Shown: one piece after another, positions 17,882-26,571 of the stretch
Position numbering within the stretch: position 1 is the first letter of the stretch
How the letters are laid out: every line of letters begins with the position of its first letter
Origin: Herbaspirillum sp.
Lineage (GTDB): Bacteria > Pseudomonadota > Gammaproteobacteria > Burkholderiales > Burkholderiaceae_D
DNA: 64,000 nucleotides
NCBI GenBank assembly: GCA_028292625.1
Contig: JAQGLY010000038.1
Location: 17,590-81,589 of the forward strand
Direction: 5' to 3'
Position numbers and translations under genes: made by a program
Notes under the pieces: model-generated
Database searches by the model: none
What the model saw: only the letters and a program-made list of their open reading frames with translations
What the model was told of the DNA's origin: nothing

Positions 17882-17897
17882 TGCAAGCGTCGTGCCA
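17882..17897 (-). promoter_or_regulatory. Sigma-54 promoter for molybdenum hydroxylase 1 operon
   Basis: On the minus strand the element is TGGCACG-ACGC-TTGCA, a perfect match to the consensus. It lies 20 bases past the ubiD-like stop and directs transcription toward coxM, with a leader of about 245 bases. Confidence 0.75.
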
Positions 17898-17916
17898 GTG
17901 TGTGGATCCGAGACCG

Positions 17917-19269
17917 TCAATCGCTTCGACCTCCATCGAGCAGCGCACGCGCCCACTGCACCGCATCGGCCGGCAGTTCGGTGCGCTTGACGTCCCAATC
18001 CGGCGGAGCGGTGGCGTCGATGCCGAGTTTGGCCGACATGCCGTCGATGGCGGACGGATCGAGCCGATTGCAAAAGACTTTCGGCACCATGAACATGTCG
18101 GTGTCGGCCTGGAAGCGCGTCGCCATCGCCCACAACACGTCGTCATCGTCATAGACGTCGATGTCGTCGTCCACCGCCACCGCGAACTTGATGTACGAGT
18201 CCAGACCGAACAGCAGCATCAGCGCGTGGCGGGCCTGTCCGGCCACCGGCTTGTTGAGCGACAGGTAGGCGTGAAAGTGGGTGCCCGATTTCGGATAGTT
18301 CAAGGCGACCAGATTGGGCACCATTTCCTTCAGCCGCCGGAACACCAATGCCTCTTTCGCGCTGCGTCCGAGCAGCAGATGTTCGTTCGACCAGCCGGGC
18401 ACGATGTCCAGAAAAATCGGCCGCGCGCGCCGTGTGATGGCCTTGACCAGGAACACATTGCGCGTCGAGCGGTAAGTGGAGTAGCCGGTGTATTCGCCGA
18501 ACGGCCCCTCGTCTTCCTGCACGCCGGCCAGCAATTCGCCCTCCAATACGTATTCCGCTTCGGCCGGCACTTCCATGTCGATGGTCTTGCATTTGACCAG
18601 TTCGACCGGCGCGCCCAGCAGCGCGCCTGCGATTCCCAGCTCATCGATTTCCATCGCCACCTTGGCGGCGCCCGCCAGATACAGAGCGGGATGCGCGCCG
18701 ATCACCACCGCCACTTCCAGATTTTTGCCGCGCGCTTCGGCGCGTTGCAAATGCTCCCAGATATGGCCGCGCGAATGCAGGCTGGCGCCGAAGCGGTTCG
18801 GCCCCTTCATTTGCAGCCGCTGGAAGCTCAGGTTGCGTACGCCGGTATCCGGGTCCTTGCAGATCAATATGCCCGAGCTGATGTAGCGTCCGGCATCGCC
18901 CGCGAAGTGGCGGCTGATCGGGAGTATGCCGACGTCCACCTGTTCGCCGGTTTGCACCACCTCCTGCACTGGGCCGCCGCCGACGATTTTGGCGGCGAGC
19001 GGATGATCGATGGCGTGATTCCAGGTCCTGCTGAAATCCTGTCGCGTGGTGCCGGCCATGCGCGCGATGCGTCCGCGTTCGGCGAACAGATTGGTGATCA
19101 CCTGGACGTCGTGGCCCACCGGCTGTTCAAAGCAGATCACCGGGAATCGCTTGCGCGCGTCGAGTTCCAGCGCCAGCGCCGTCTTGCGATAGTCCAGCTC
19201 GGTCGGTTCGGCGATGCGCAGTATTTCGGATTCGGGCAGTTCAGCGAGGAAGGTGCGAAGAGAAGGCAT
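17917..19269 (-). CDS. UbiD-family prenylated-FMN decarboxylase
   Basis: The 450-residue protein has UbiD-fold segments: SSGILICKDPDTGVRNLSFQR-like region near residues 130-150 with the conserved Arg, and EGPFGEYTGYS near residue 270 with the two Glu of the Glu-Arg-Glu catalytic set. Enzymes of this family decarboxylate (or carboxylate) aromatic and heteroaromatic acids using prenylated FMN. No UbiX-type prenyltransferase gene is in the window, so the cofactor must be made from a gene elsewhere. It lies between the molybdenum hydroxylase operon and the divergent amidohydrolase, suggesting that a heteroaromatic carboxylate forms in the pathway. Confidence 0.92.
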   Translation of the reverse strand: MPSLRTFLAELPESEILRIAEPTELDYRKTALALELDARKRFPVICFEQPVGHDVQVITNLFAERGRIARMAGTTRQDFSRTWNHAIDHPLAAKIVGGGPVQEVVQTGEQVDVGILPISRHFAGDAGRYISSGILICKDPDTGVRNLSFQRLQMKGPNRFGASLHSRGHIWEHLQRAEARGKNLEVAVVIGAHPALYLAGAAKVAMEIDELGIAGALLGAPVELVKCKTIDMEVPAEAEYVLEGELLAGVQEDEGPFGEYTGYSTYRSTRNVFLVKAITRRARPIFLDIVPGWSNEHLLLGRSAKEALVFRRLKEMVPNLVALNYPKSGTHFHAYLSLNKPVAGQARHALMLLFGLDSYIKFAVAVDDDIDVYDDDDVLWAMATRFQADTDMFMVPKVFCNRLDPSAIDGMSAKLGIDATAPPDWDVKRTELPADAVQWARALLDGGRSD

Positions 19270-19316
19270 GCTCGGGTTTTCCTATGGAATGCGGGCAAAT
19301 TGACCATATCCCGCAA

Positions 19317-19332
19317 TGCAAGATCCACGCCC
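19317..19332 (-). promoter_or_regulatory. Weak sigma-54-like element upstream of ubiD-like gene
   Basis: On the minus strand GGGCGTG-GATC-TTGCA has a good -12 block and correct spacing but a poor -24 block. A second overlapping candidate, TGGATCT-TGCA-TTGCG, lies five bases further along. Neither is as good as those at the other operons. Confidence 0.3.
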
Positions 19333-19404
19333 GGGGCGTCGCTTTTTGCAAGGAGTGCGCACCCGGCCATGATTGGCGGCGGCTTTCCTTGTTTTGCACC
19401 GGTT

Positions 19405-19420
19405 TGGCATGAACCTTGCT
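19405..19420 (+). promoter_or_regulatory. Sigma-54 promoter for the amidohydrolase
   Basis: TGGCATG-AACC-TTGCT fits the -24/-12 consensus with GG and GC ten bases apart. Predicted start is near 19431, about 20 bases before the ATG at 19451. Confidence 0.7.
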
Positions 19421-19450
19421 CACAAAACTGTTTTTTTTAGGGAAAACAAT

Positions 19451-20800
19451 ATGTCTACAGCAGGTTTTGTCACCATTCCGGATCATGCTTCGGTGCGGCT
19501 GCGCCGCGCCCATGTGCCGGCGTCGCTGTTGCAGACCGACGCGGCCTTGCCCATCGATGCCGAAGGGCTGGCGGCGGTCGACCTCGAAATCGTTAATGGC
19601 CGCATCGCCGCCATCGCACCGGCCGGGGCCTTCGAGGCCGCCAGCGCGGTCGACCTGGCGGGCGGCCAAGTGTGGCCGACCTTCGCCGATCTGCATACCC
19701 ATCTCGACAAGGGTCATGTCTGGCCGCGCGCCAATAATCCGGATGGCAGTTTCCCGTCGGCGCTGGCCGCGTCGATCGCCGACCGGGCCGCCGGCCACTG
19801 GACCGTCGACGACATCAGGCGCCGGTTCGAGTTCGGCTTGCGCTGCGCATACGCGCACGGCACCGGCGCCATTCGCACCCATCTGGAGTCGTACCAGGGC
19901 GGCGCCCGGAATTCCTGGGGGGTATTCCGCCAGCTGCGCGAAGAATGGGCCGGCCGTATCGATTTGCAGGCGACCAGCATCGTGCCGATGGATGTATTCG
20001 GCACCGGCTATGGCGTCGAACTGGCCGATCTGGTCCAGCAGTCGGGCGGTCAATTGGGGTGCGTCACGCGCGTGTCGAGCGACCGGCACGGCGCGGTCCT
20101 GCCGGAATTCCAGATGCTGCTGGATCGCATTTTCGAATTGGCCGAACAGCGCGGCCTGGATCTCGATCTGCATGTGGATGAAAGCGGCGATACCGGGGCG
20201 CGCGCGCTCGGCTATGTGGCGCGTACCGCTTTGGCGCGCGGCTTCAAGGGAAAAATTCTGTGCGGCCATTGCTGCAGCCTGGCGATTCAGTCCGACGAGG
20301 TTATCGCCGATACGCTGAACGTCTGCGCGGAAGCCGGCCTGGCCGTGGTCAGCCTGCCGATGTGCAATATGTATCTGCAAGACCGCACGCCGCAACGCAC
20401 GCCGCGCTGGCGCGGCGTTACCTTGTTACATGAAATGGCGGCCCATGGGATACCGGTATCTGTCGCCAGCGACAATTGCCGCGACCCGTTCTATGCGTAC
20501 GGCGATCACGACATGCTGGAAGTGTTTACGCAGGCAGTGCGCATCGCCCATCTTGACCGGCCTTACGGCGACTGGCCCAAGGCGGCGACGGCCACGCCGG
20601 CATCGGTGATGAAACTGGCCGGGCGCGGCACGATCGCGGTCGGCGCCGCGGCCGATCTGGTGCTGTTCCGCGGCCGCGGCATGACCGAGCTGTTGTCGCG
20701 GCGCCAGAGCGACCGGGTGGTGTTGCGCAACGGACGCGCCGTGGATACGACGCTTCCGGATTACCGCGATCTCGACGACCTGGTCGTTAAAACTCCTTGA
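19451..20800 (+). CDS. Cytosine-deaminase-like amidohydrolase
   Basis: The 449-residue metal-dependent hydrolase has the metal-binding HTHLDKGH near residue 79, HVDES near residue 240 with the catalytic Glu, HCCS, and the Asp in ASDNCRDP near residue 345. This matches the cytosine deaminase / N-isopropylammelide amidohydrolase group, which removes an exocyclic amino group from a pyrimidine or triazine ring. An upstream in-frame ATG at 19373 would place the promoter inside the gene, so 19451 with AGGGA upstream is preferred. Its last 14 bases overlap the end of the convergent FMN monooxygenase gene. A guanine-, pterin- or cytosine-like substrate is possible. Confidence 0.88.
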   Translation: MSTAGFVTIPDHASVRLRRAHVPASLLQTDAALPIDAEGLAAVDLEIVNGRIAAIAPAGAFEAASAVDLAGGQVWPTFADLHTHLDKGHVWPRANNPDGSFPSALAASIADRAAGHWTVDDIRRRFEFGLRCAYAHGTGAIRTHLESYQGGARNSWGVFRQLREEWAGRIDLQATSIVPMDVFGTGYGVELADLVQQSGGQLGCVTRVSSDRHGAVLPEFQMLLDRIFELAEQRGLDLDLHVDESGDTGARALGYVARTALARGFKGKILCGHCCSLAIQSDEVIADTLNVCAEAGLAVVSLPMCNMYLQDRTPQRTPRWRGVTLLHEMAAHGIPVSVASDNCRDPFYAYGDHDMLEVFTQAVRIAHLDRPYGDWPKAATATPASVMKLAGRGTIAVGAAADLVLFRGRGMTELLSRRQSDRVVLRNGRAVDTTLPDYRDLDDLVVKTP

Positions 20801-22094
20801 GCGTATCGCGCAGATGCGACTGGGTGTACTCGGTACGCATCAGTCCGCGCTGCTGCAAGGCCGGCACCAGGCCGTCGGTGATTTCAGTGGTGTAGCGGCG
20901 GGTGTTGTTGCGATATGGCGTCTTGATCAGGAAACCGTCGCCGCCCACCGCTTCCATCACTTCGCCCATGCGCTCCGCCACCGTGGCGGGCGTGCCGACC
21001 AGTTCGATCGAGCTGCCGGTGCCGCCGTCGGCGACCAGCTGGCGCAGCGTCTTGTTGCTGCCGAATTGCTGGAATTTGTCCAGCGATCCCTGTTCGCCGT
21101 TGGTGGTCAGTTTTCCGGGCAGCGGCTTGTCCAGATCGTAGATGGAAAAATCGGTGTCCGTAAACGAGCCGTATTTGGCCAGCGAATGCTCGATGAAGGC
21201 TTGCGAGTTCACCAGCGTGTCGAGCTTTTCGCGCGCTTCTTCATCGGTCTCGCCCAGCATCGGCGCGACCAGGAACAAGACCTTGATATCGTCCGGATTG
21301 CGCCCGATGGCCTCGGCCTTGGCGCGCACGTCGTCGCGGTAAGCCTTCATGCCCTCGATGCCGTTGGCCACGGCGATAATCGAGTCGGCATGCTTGGCGG
21401 CGAACGCGCGGCCGGTCGGCGAACCGCCGGCTTGCACATAGGTGGGGCGTCCCTGCGGACAGGGCACGGTATTGAGCGGGCCGCGGCACTTGAAATATTT
21501 GCCTTCGAAGTGGATCGGGCGCACCTTGGTGAAATCGGCGTAGGTATCGGTGTCGCGATCCATCACCACGGCATCCGGATCCCATGACGTGAACAACTGA
21601 TTGACCACGTCCATGTATTCCTGCGCCATTTCGTAACGCAATTCACGCGGCGGCAATTTATCCATGCCGAAATTCTGCGCCGCCGTGTCTTCGCCGCTGG
21701 TCACGATATTCCAGCCGAAGCGTCCTTCCGCGATATTGTCGATGGTGGCGCACAGCCGCGCCAGCAGGAACGGCGGATACGCCATGGTGGACAGGGTGGC
21801 GACGATGCCCATTTTTGTGGTCGCTGCGGCGATCAGCGCGGCCAGCGGCGCCGGATCGTGTTTGGGCACCATGATCGCTTTCTTCATGTACATCTCGGTG
21901 CTGTGGCCATAGGCGTCCGACAGCATCAAGGTGTCTTCCAGCATCATGTAATCGAAACAGGCCCGCTCCAGCGCCTGCGCCATTTCGACATAGTATTTGC
22001 CGTTCCATGGCATGCCGCCGCCCGCTGCAAATGGTTCGTTCCATTCGTCGACGGAGAAATTGGTGAACCAGCCGAGGTGGAATTTCTTTGTCAT
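20787..22094 (-). CDS. FMN-dependent monooxygenase, NtaA/DszA family, paralogue 3
   Basis: This is another 435-residue copy with WNIVTSGEDTAAQNFG and GRPTYVQAGGSPTGR. It is close to paralogues 4 and 5, with which it forms a tandem array (gaps of 11 and 34 bases). The N-terminal FTNFSVDEWNEPFAAGGGM and the pocket segment CFDYMMLEDTLMLSDAYG distinguish it from its neighbours. The upstream open frame to 22913 is a shadow of paralogue 4. It ends convergently with the amidohydrolase, overlapping 14 bases. A two-component monooxygenase needing FMNH2; substrate unknown. Confidence 0.92.
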   Translation of the reverse strand: MTKKFHLGWFTNFSVDEWNEPFAAGGGMPWNGKYYVEMAQALERACFDYMMLEDTLMLSDAYGHSTEMYMKKAIMVPKHDPAPLAALIAAATTKMGIVATLSTMAYPPFLLARLCATIDNIAEGRFGWNIVTSGEDTAAQNFGMDKLPPRELRYEMAQEYMDVVNQLFTSWDPDAVVMDRDTDTYADFTKVRPIHFEGKYFKCRGPLNTVPCPQGRPTYVQAGGSPTGRAFAAKHADSIIAVANGIEGMKAYRDDVRAKAEAIGRNPDDIKVLFLVAPMLGETDEEAREKLDTLVNSQAFIEHSLAKYGSFTDTDFSIYDLDKPLPGKLTTNGEQGSLDKFQQFGSNKTLRQLVADGGTGSSIELVGTPATVAERMGEVMEAVGGDGFLIKTPYRNNTRRYTTEITDGLVPALQQRGLMRTEYTQSHLRDTLKEF

Positions 22095-22105
22095 TATATT
22101 TTTCC

Positions 22106-23413
22106 TTAAAATTCTTTCAATGTGTCCCGTAAATGGGTCTTGGTGTACTCGGTGCGCGTGAGGCCGCGCCGCTGCAACGCCGGCACCAGGCCGTCGGTGA
22201 TTTCGGCGGTATAGCGGCGGCTGTTCTTTCCATACGGCGAGGTGATCAGGAAGCCGTCGCCGCCTACGGCTTCCATGGCTTCGCCCATTTTTTCCGCCAC
22301 GGCGTCGGGTGTGCCGACCAGCTCGATCGACGATTCGGAACCGCCGTCGATCGCCAGTTGACGCAAGGTCTTGCCGCTGCCCCATTGCTGGAACTTGTCG
22401 AGCGAACCTTGCTCGCCGTTGGTCACCAGCTTTCCCGGCAGCGGCTGGTCGAGCGCGTATTGCGAAAAATCGATATCGGTGAACGAGCTGAGCAGGGTCA
22501 GCGCGTGCCGGATGAAATGCGGATCGTTGACGGTGCGGCGGTGCTTGTCGCGCGCATCTTGCTCGGTCTCGCCGAGAATGGGGGCGGCCAGAAACAATAT
22601 CTTGATGTCGTCCGGATTGCGGCCTGCCGCCACCGCTTTGGCGCGCACGTCGTCGCGGTAGGCCTTCATGCCTTCGACGCCATTGGCGGTGGCGATCACC
22701 GAGTCGGCATGTTGGGCGGCGAAACCGCGTCCGCGCGGCGAACCGCCGGCCTGGATATAGGCGGGGCGTCCCTGCGGGCAGGGCACGGTATTGAGCGGGC
22801 CGCGGCACTTGAAATACTTGCCTTCGAAATGGATGGGGCGCACCTTGGTGAAGTCGGCGTAGGTATCGCTGGCGCGGTCCATCACGACGGCGTCCGGGTC
22901 CCAGGACGCCCACAGCTGCCCGACCAGATCGAGATATTCGTCGGCCATGTCGTAGCGCAATTCGCGCGGCGGCAGTTTATCGAGCCCGAAATTTTGCGCC
23001 GCCGTGTCTTCGCCGCTGGTGACGATGTTCCAGCCGAAACGGCCCTCGCTGATATTGTCGATGGTGGCCGCCAGCCGCGCCAGCAGAAAGGGCGGGTAGC
23101 CCATGGTCGACATCGTGGCCACCACGCCCAGCTTGCTGGTATTGGCGCCGATCAGCGTGGCCAGCGGCGCCACGTCGTGCTTGGGCACCATGATCGCGTT
23201 TTTCAGATACGCCTCGGTGGTGCCGCCGTAGGATTCGGAGACCATCAGCGTATCGACCAGCATGATGTAGTCGAAGCAGGCGCGTTCCAGCGCCTGCGCC
23301 ATCTCGACGTAAAACCTGCCGTTGAACGGATTGCCGCCGCCCGCGGCGAACGGCTGGTTCCAGTGATCGGCGGAAAAGTCGGTGAACCATCCAAGATGAA
23401 ATTTTTTAGGCAT
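22106..23413 (-). CDS. FMN-dependent monooxygenase, NtaA/DszA family, paralogue 4
   Basis: The second gene of the tandem array, again 435 residues. It begins PKKFHLGWFTDFSADHWNQP and has the segment DTLMVSESYGGTTEAYLK where paralogue 3 has DTLMLSDAYGHSTEMYMK. Flavin-site and C-terminal segments (DGLVPALQRRGLTRTEYTK) are nearly the same. Retention of the full fold with local change around residues 20-75 suggests that each copy acts on a different intermediate rather than giving more of the same enzyme. It is transcribed after paralogue 5 from the promoter at 24805. Confidence 0.92.
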   Translation of the reverse strand: MPKKFHLGWFTDFSADHWNQPFAAGGGNPFNGRFYVEMAQALERACFDYIMLVDTLMVSESYGGTTEAYLKNAIMVPKHDVAPLATLIGANTSKLGVVATMSTMGYPPFLLARLAATIDNISEGRFGWNIVTSGEDTAAQNFGLDKLPPRELRYDMADEYLDLVGQLWASWDPDAVVMDRASDTYADFTKVRPIHFEGKYFKCRGPLNTVPCPQGRPAYIQAGGSPRGRGFAAQHADSVIATANGVEGMKAYRDDVRAKAVAAGRNPDDIKILFLAAPILGETEQDARDKHRRTVNDPHFIRHALTLLSSFTDIDFSQYALDQPLPGKLVTNGEQGSLDKFQQWGSGKTLRQLAIDGGSESSIELVGTPDAVAEKMGEAMEAVGGDGFLITSPYGKNSRRYTAEITDGLVPALQRRGLTRTEYTKTHLRDTLKEF

Positions 23414-23447
23414 CGTTTTTTTCTCGTTTTTCTCTCGATTTATCGCT

Positions 23448-24755
23448 TCAAAATTCCTTGAGCGTGTCGCGCAATCCGGTCGGCCCATACCGCGTACGCA
23501 CCAGGCCGCGCCGCTGCAGCGCCGGCACCAGGCCATCGGTGATTTCGGCAATGTTGCGGCGTGACAGACGGGCGAAAGGAGCCTTGATCAGGAAGCCGTC
23601 GCCGCCGACTTCTTCCATCACTTCGCCCATACGCTTGGCCACCTGATCGGGCGTGCCGATCAATTCGACCGACGACTGGGTGCCGCCGTCGACCACCAGT
23701 TGCCGCAGCGTTTTGCCGCTGCCGAATTGCTGGATCCGGTCGAGCATGCCTTGTTCGCCATTGGTGGTCAGTTTTCCAGGCAGCGGCTGGTCCAGGTCGT
23801 ATTGGGAAAAATCGATATCGGTGACCGCTCCGTACAAGGCCAGCGCGTATTCGATGAAGGAGGTCGCGTTGACGCCTTGCGCGTATTTTTCGCGCGCGGC
23901 CTTTTCCGTTTCGGCCAGCACCGGCGCGGCGAGGAACATGATCTTGATGTCATCCGGATCGCGGCCCGCCGCTGCCGCCTTGGCGCGCACGTCGTCGCGA
24001 AACGCCTTCATCGCTTCCACCCCGTGCGACGTCGCAATGACCGAATCGGCATGGGTGGCGGCGAAGGTGCGGCCGCGCGGCGAGCCGCCGGCCTGAACGT
24101 ATGCGGGACGTCCCTGCGGACACGGCACGGTATTGAGCGGGCCGCGGCATTTGAAGTATTTGCCTTCGAAATGAATCGGCCGCACTTTGGTGAAGTCGGC
24201 ATAGGTATCGGTCGCATGGTCCATGACGACCGCATCCGGATCCCAGGAACCGAACAACTGCTTGACCACCTCCATGTATTCGTCCGCCATTTCGTAACGC
24301 AATTCACGCGGCGGCAGTTTATCGATTCCGAAATTTTGCGCCGCGATGTCTTCGCCGCTGGTGACGATGTTCCAGCCGAAGCGGCCCTCGGCGATGTTGT
24401 CGAGCGTCGCGCACAGACGCGCCAGCAGGAAGGGCGGATAAGCCATGGTCGACAGCGTGGCCACCACGCCCATATGCCTGGTGTTGGCCGCGATCATCGC
24501 GGCCAGCGGCGCCACGTCGTGCTTGGGCGCCATCAGGCCTTTCTTGAGGTAGATCTCGGTGCTGTGGCCGTAGGCGTCCGGCAGCATCAGGGTATCGACC
24601 AGCATGATGTAGTCGAAGCAGGCGCGTTCCAGCGCTTGCGCCATCTCCACATAGAACTTGCCGTCCCACGGTTTGCCGCCGGCGGAGGAGAACGGTTCGT
24701 TCCATTCATCGAGAGCCCAGGGGGTAAACCAGCCCAGGTGAAATTTTTTCGGCAT
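23448..24755 (-). CDS. FMN-dependent monooxygenase, NtaA/DszA family, paralogue 5
   Basis: The first gene of the three-gene tandem array, 435 residues, with PKKFHLGWFTPWALDEWNEP, DTLMLPDAYGHSTEIYLKK, WNIVTSGEDIAAQNFG and GRPAYVQAGGSPRGR. A consensus sigma-54 element lies 50-65 bases upstream of its ATG. The upstream allantoinase-like gene is on the same strand, but the separate promoter means that the array can be expressed independently. Like its relatives it should be cytoplasmic and depend on a partner flavin reductase. Confidence 0.92.
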   Translation of the reverse strand: MPKKFHLGWFTPWALDEWNEPFSSAGGKPWDGKFYVEMAQALERACFDYIMLVDTLMLPDAYGHSTEIYLKKGLMAPKHDVAPLAAMIAANTRHMGVVATLSTMAYPPFLLARLCATLDNIAEGRFGWNIVTSGEDIAAQNFGIDKLPPRELRYEMADEYMEVVKQLFGSWDPDAVVMDHATDTYADFTKVRPIHFEGKYFKCRGPLNTVPCPQGRPAYVQAGGSPRGRTFAATHADSVIATSHGVEAMKAFRDDVRAKAAAAGRDPDDIKIMFLAAPVLAETEKAAREKYAQGVNATSFIEYALALYGAVTDIDFSQYDLDQPLPGKLTTNGEQGMLDRIQQFGSGKTLRQLVVDGGTQSSVELIGTPDQVAKRMGEVMEEVGGDGFLIKAPFARLSRRNIAEITDGLVPALQRRGLVRTRYGPTGLRDTLKEF

Positions 24756-24804
24756 GCCGCATCCTTATCTTGCTGGTAATACGCAAATGTCCGACAAGGA
24801 CAGA

Positions 24805-24820
24805 TGCAAATTGCGTGCCA
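24805..24820 (-). promoter_or_regulatory. Sigma-54 promoter for the three-gene FMN monooxygenase array
   Basis: On the minus strand TGGCACG-CAAT-TTGCA is a perfect consensus match. It lies in the 85-base gap between the allantoinase-like gene and paralogue 5; the start of transcription would be near 24794. Confidence 0.75.
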
Positions 24821-24840
24821 CGTCTGTATACCGAAAACCG

Positions 24841-25725
24841 CTACTTGATGGTGCCGTCGGGCAGACTTGCCGCGTGCGTCGCAATATCGCCGGCGCGCGT
24901 CATCCAGACCGACGCGCCCAGACTGTGCAAATGCGCGAATACGCGGCGTAAGTGGCGCAGGCGGAAGCCGTGCATCAGGAACGGATGCAGCGACAGGTTC
25001 CACACGATGGGCTGGCGCTGCGATTGCAGCAGCGATTCGTCGATCTGGTCGATCAGGATATCGGCCCATACCGACGGCGCCATCTTGGCCGCGTGCATGA
25101 TCGGCAAGTCGTTGGTCGGCCGCGCGTAAGGGACCGCCAGCAGGCGTCCGCCGGAACGGGTGCGCAACCAGATCGGCTGATCGTCGCAGGCCCAGTCCAT
25201 GGTGTAGGCGTAGCCGGCTTCCTGCAAAAGGTCCGGGGTCACCGCCGATTCCGACACCCACGGTCCCAGCCAGCCGCGCGGCGGCTTGCCTTCGCGCTGG
25301 GCAATCGTGCCGGTGACTTCGCGGATCATCGCCGCTTCGCCGGCTTCGTCCATATCGCCCTGGCGTTCGCCGTTGGTGCGGCCATGGCCGACGATCTCGT
25401 CGCGCCGCGCGCGAAAGGCATCGGCAACGTCGGGACTGTGGTCATAAATGGCGGTATTCATCAAGACCGTGGCCGGCAGCTGGAACTCGTCCATCAACTC
25501 CATCAGGCGCCAGACTCCGACCCGGTTGCCCCAGTCGCGCCAGGAATAGTTCGGAATGTCCGGTTCCGGCTGCTTGAAGTTGAGCTCGACGCCCAGGCCT
25601 TCTCCGAACGGAAATTCCTCGATGTTGACCGCGACGAAAAATGCCAGTCGCGCTCCGTTCGGCCAGCGCCAGTCCGGCCGTTTGGCAATGGGCGAAAAAT
25701 CGTAGCGGTCGTGTTTGCGCAGCAT
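24841..25725 (-). CDS. Allantoinase-like polysaccharide-deacetylase-family hydrolase
   Basis: The 294-residue NodB-fold protein has VNIEEFPFGEG, WRDWGNRVGVWRL and GHGRTNGERQ. Its layout is close to the protein at 48769 and more distant from the PuuE-like protein at 47022. The His that binds metal in the deacetylases seems kept in GHGR and LHPF. In this family, PuuE-type members hydrolyse cyclic amides (allantoin) without a cofactor. It is the last gene of the SsuA/NMT1-type importer operon, 21 bases after the ATPase gene. Likely a cyclic-amide or ureide hydrolase for the imported compound, but the substrate is not known. Confidence 0.82.
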   Translation of the reverse strand: MLRKHDRYDFSPIAKRPDWRWPNGARLAFFVAVNIEEFPFGEGLGVELNFKQPEPDIPNYSWRDWGNRVGVWRLMELMDEFQLPATVLMNTAIYDHSPDVADAFRARRDEIVGHGRTNGERQGDMDEAGEAAMIREVTGTIAQREGKPPRGWLGPWVSESAVTPDLLQEAGYAYTMDWACDDQPIWLRTRSGGRLLAVPYARPTNDLPIMHAAKMAPSVWADILIDQIDESLLQSQRQPIVWNLSLHPFLMHGFRLRHLRRVFAHLHSLGASVWMTRAGDIATHAASLPDGTIK

Positions 25726-25746
25726 GGTTTTCTTTTCGTTCGACGA

Positions 25747-26571
25747 TCAGCGCCGAACTTCGCGCTGAAATACTTCAAGGCAATGCTGCTTGATCCGCAC
25801 GAATTCTTCCGACGCCAGCGTCGCGTCCACGCGCGGCCGCGCGGCGCGGAAGGGCACCACTTCCGCGATATTGGTCGGGCGCTTGGTCAGCAGCAGGATT
25901 TCATCGGCCAGGAAAACCGCCTCTTCCAGATCGTGCGACACCAGCACCATGGTAAGTTGCGTGGCGCGATAGATTTCCTGCAGCTTCTCGCGCATGAACA
26001 GCGTCATTTCATAGTCGAGCGCGGAAAACGGCTCATCCAGGAACAACACCTCCGGTTCCGGCGCCAGCGCGCGCATGATGGAAATCAGTTGCTGCTGGCC
26101 TCCCGACAGTTCATACGGATAGCGCTTCAGATCGAAGGTGACGTCGAAGGAGGCGATCAGCTGATCCACCCGCGCATCGACTTCCGCCTTGCTCTTTCCG
26201 GCCAGTTGCAGCGGGTAGCGGATATTGTCGATCGCGCGCTTCCACGGCAGCATGGCGTCGCGGTAATTCTGGAATACGTACCCGATGCTGGTCTCGCGCA
26301 GCGTCTTGCCATCGAACAGCACTTCGCCCGCTTCCGGCCGGATCAGGCCGGAAATCATATTGATCAGCGTCGATTTTCCGCAGCCGTTGGGGCCGAATAT
26401 GGCGGTAATCTTGCCCTTGGGCAGGTCGAGATCGAAATTCCGGTACAGCGCAGCGCCGGCAAACGTCTTCGATAGGCCGCGCACGGTGATGTGGGTGCCG
26501 TGCGGGCCGGGCTTGAACGGCTCGGGCGGCGCCGACGGCATGCGCCTGGCGAGACCGTCCGGGACTCTCAT
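25747..26571 (-). CDS. ABC transporter ATP-binding protein, SsuB/TauB type
   Basis: The 274-residue ATPase has Walker A GPNGCGKST near residue 60, the signature LSGGQQQ and Walker B VLFLDEPFSALD. It matches the taurine/nitrate/sulfonate importer class. The ATG at 26571 overlaps the stop of the FAD monooxygenase (ATGA); longer open frame upstream is a shadow of that gene. With the permease at 27793 and the binding protein at 28578 it makes a complete importer. The family also includes importers of thiamine precursors and riboflavin, so the substrate may be a heterocycle. Confidence 0.92.
   Translation of the reverse strand: MRVPDGLARRMPSAPPEPFKPGPHGTHITVRGLSKTFAGAALYRNFDLDLPKGKITAIFGPNGCGKSTLINMISGLIRPEAGEVLFDGKTLRETSIGYVFQNYRDAMLPWKRAIDNIRYPLQLAGKSKAEVDARVDQLIASFDVTFDLKRYPYELSGGQQQLISIMRALAPEPEVLFLDEPFSALDYEMTLFMREKLQEIYRATQLTMVLVSHDLEEAVFLADEILLLTKRPTNIAEVVPFRAARPRVDATLASEEFVRIKQHCLEVFQREVRR

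Noticed and set aside
11260..24755. Direct assignment of the FMN monooxygenases as RutA
   Set aside because: They are longer than RutA and closer to the NtaA/DszA group; no other complete rut operon is present.
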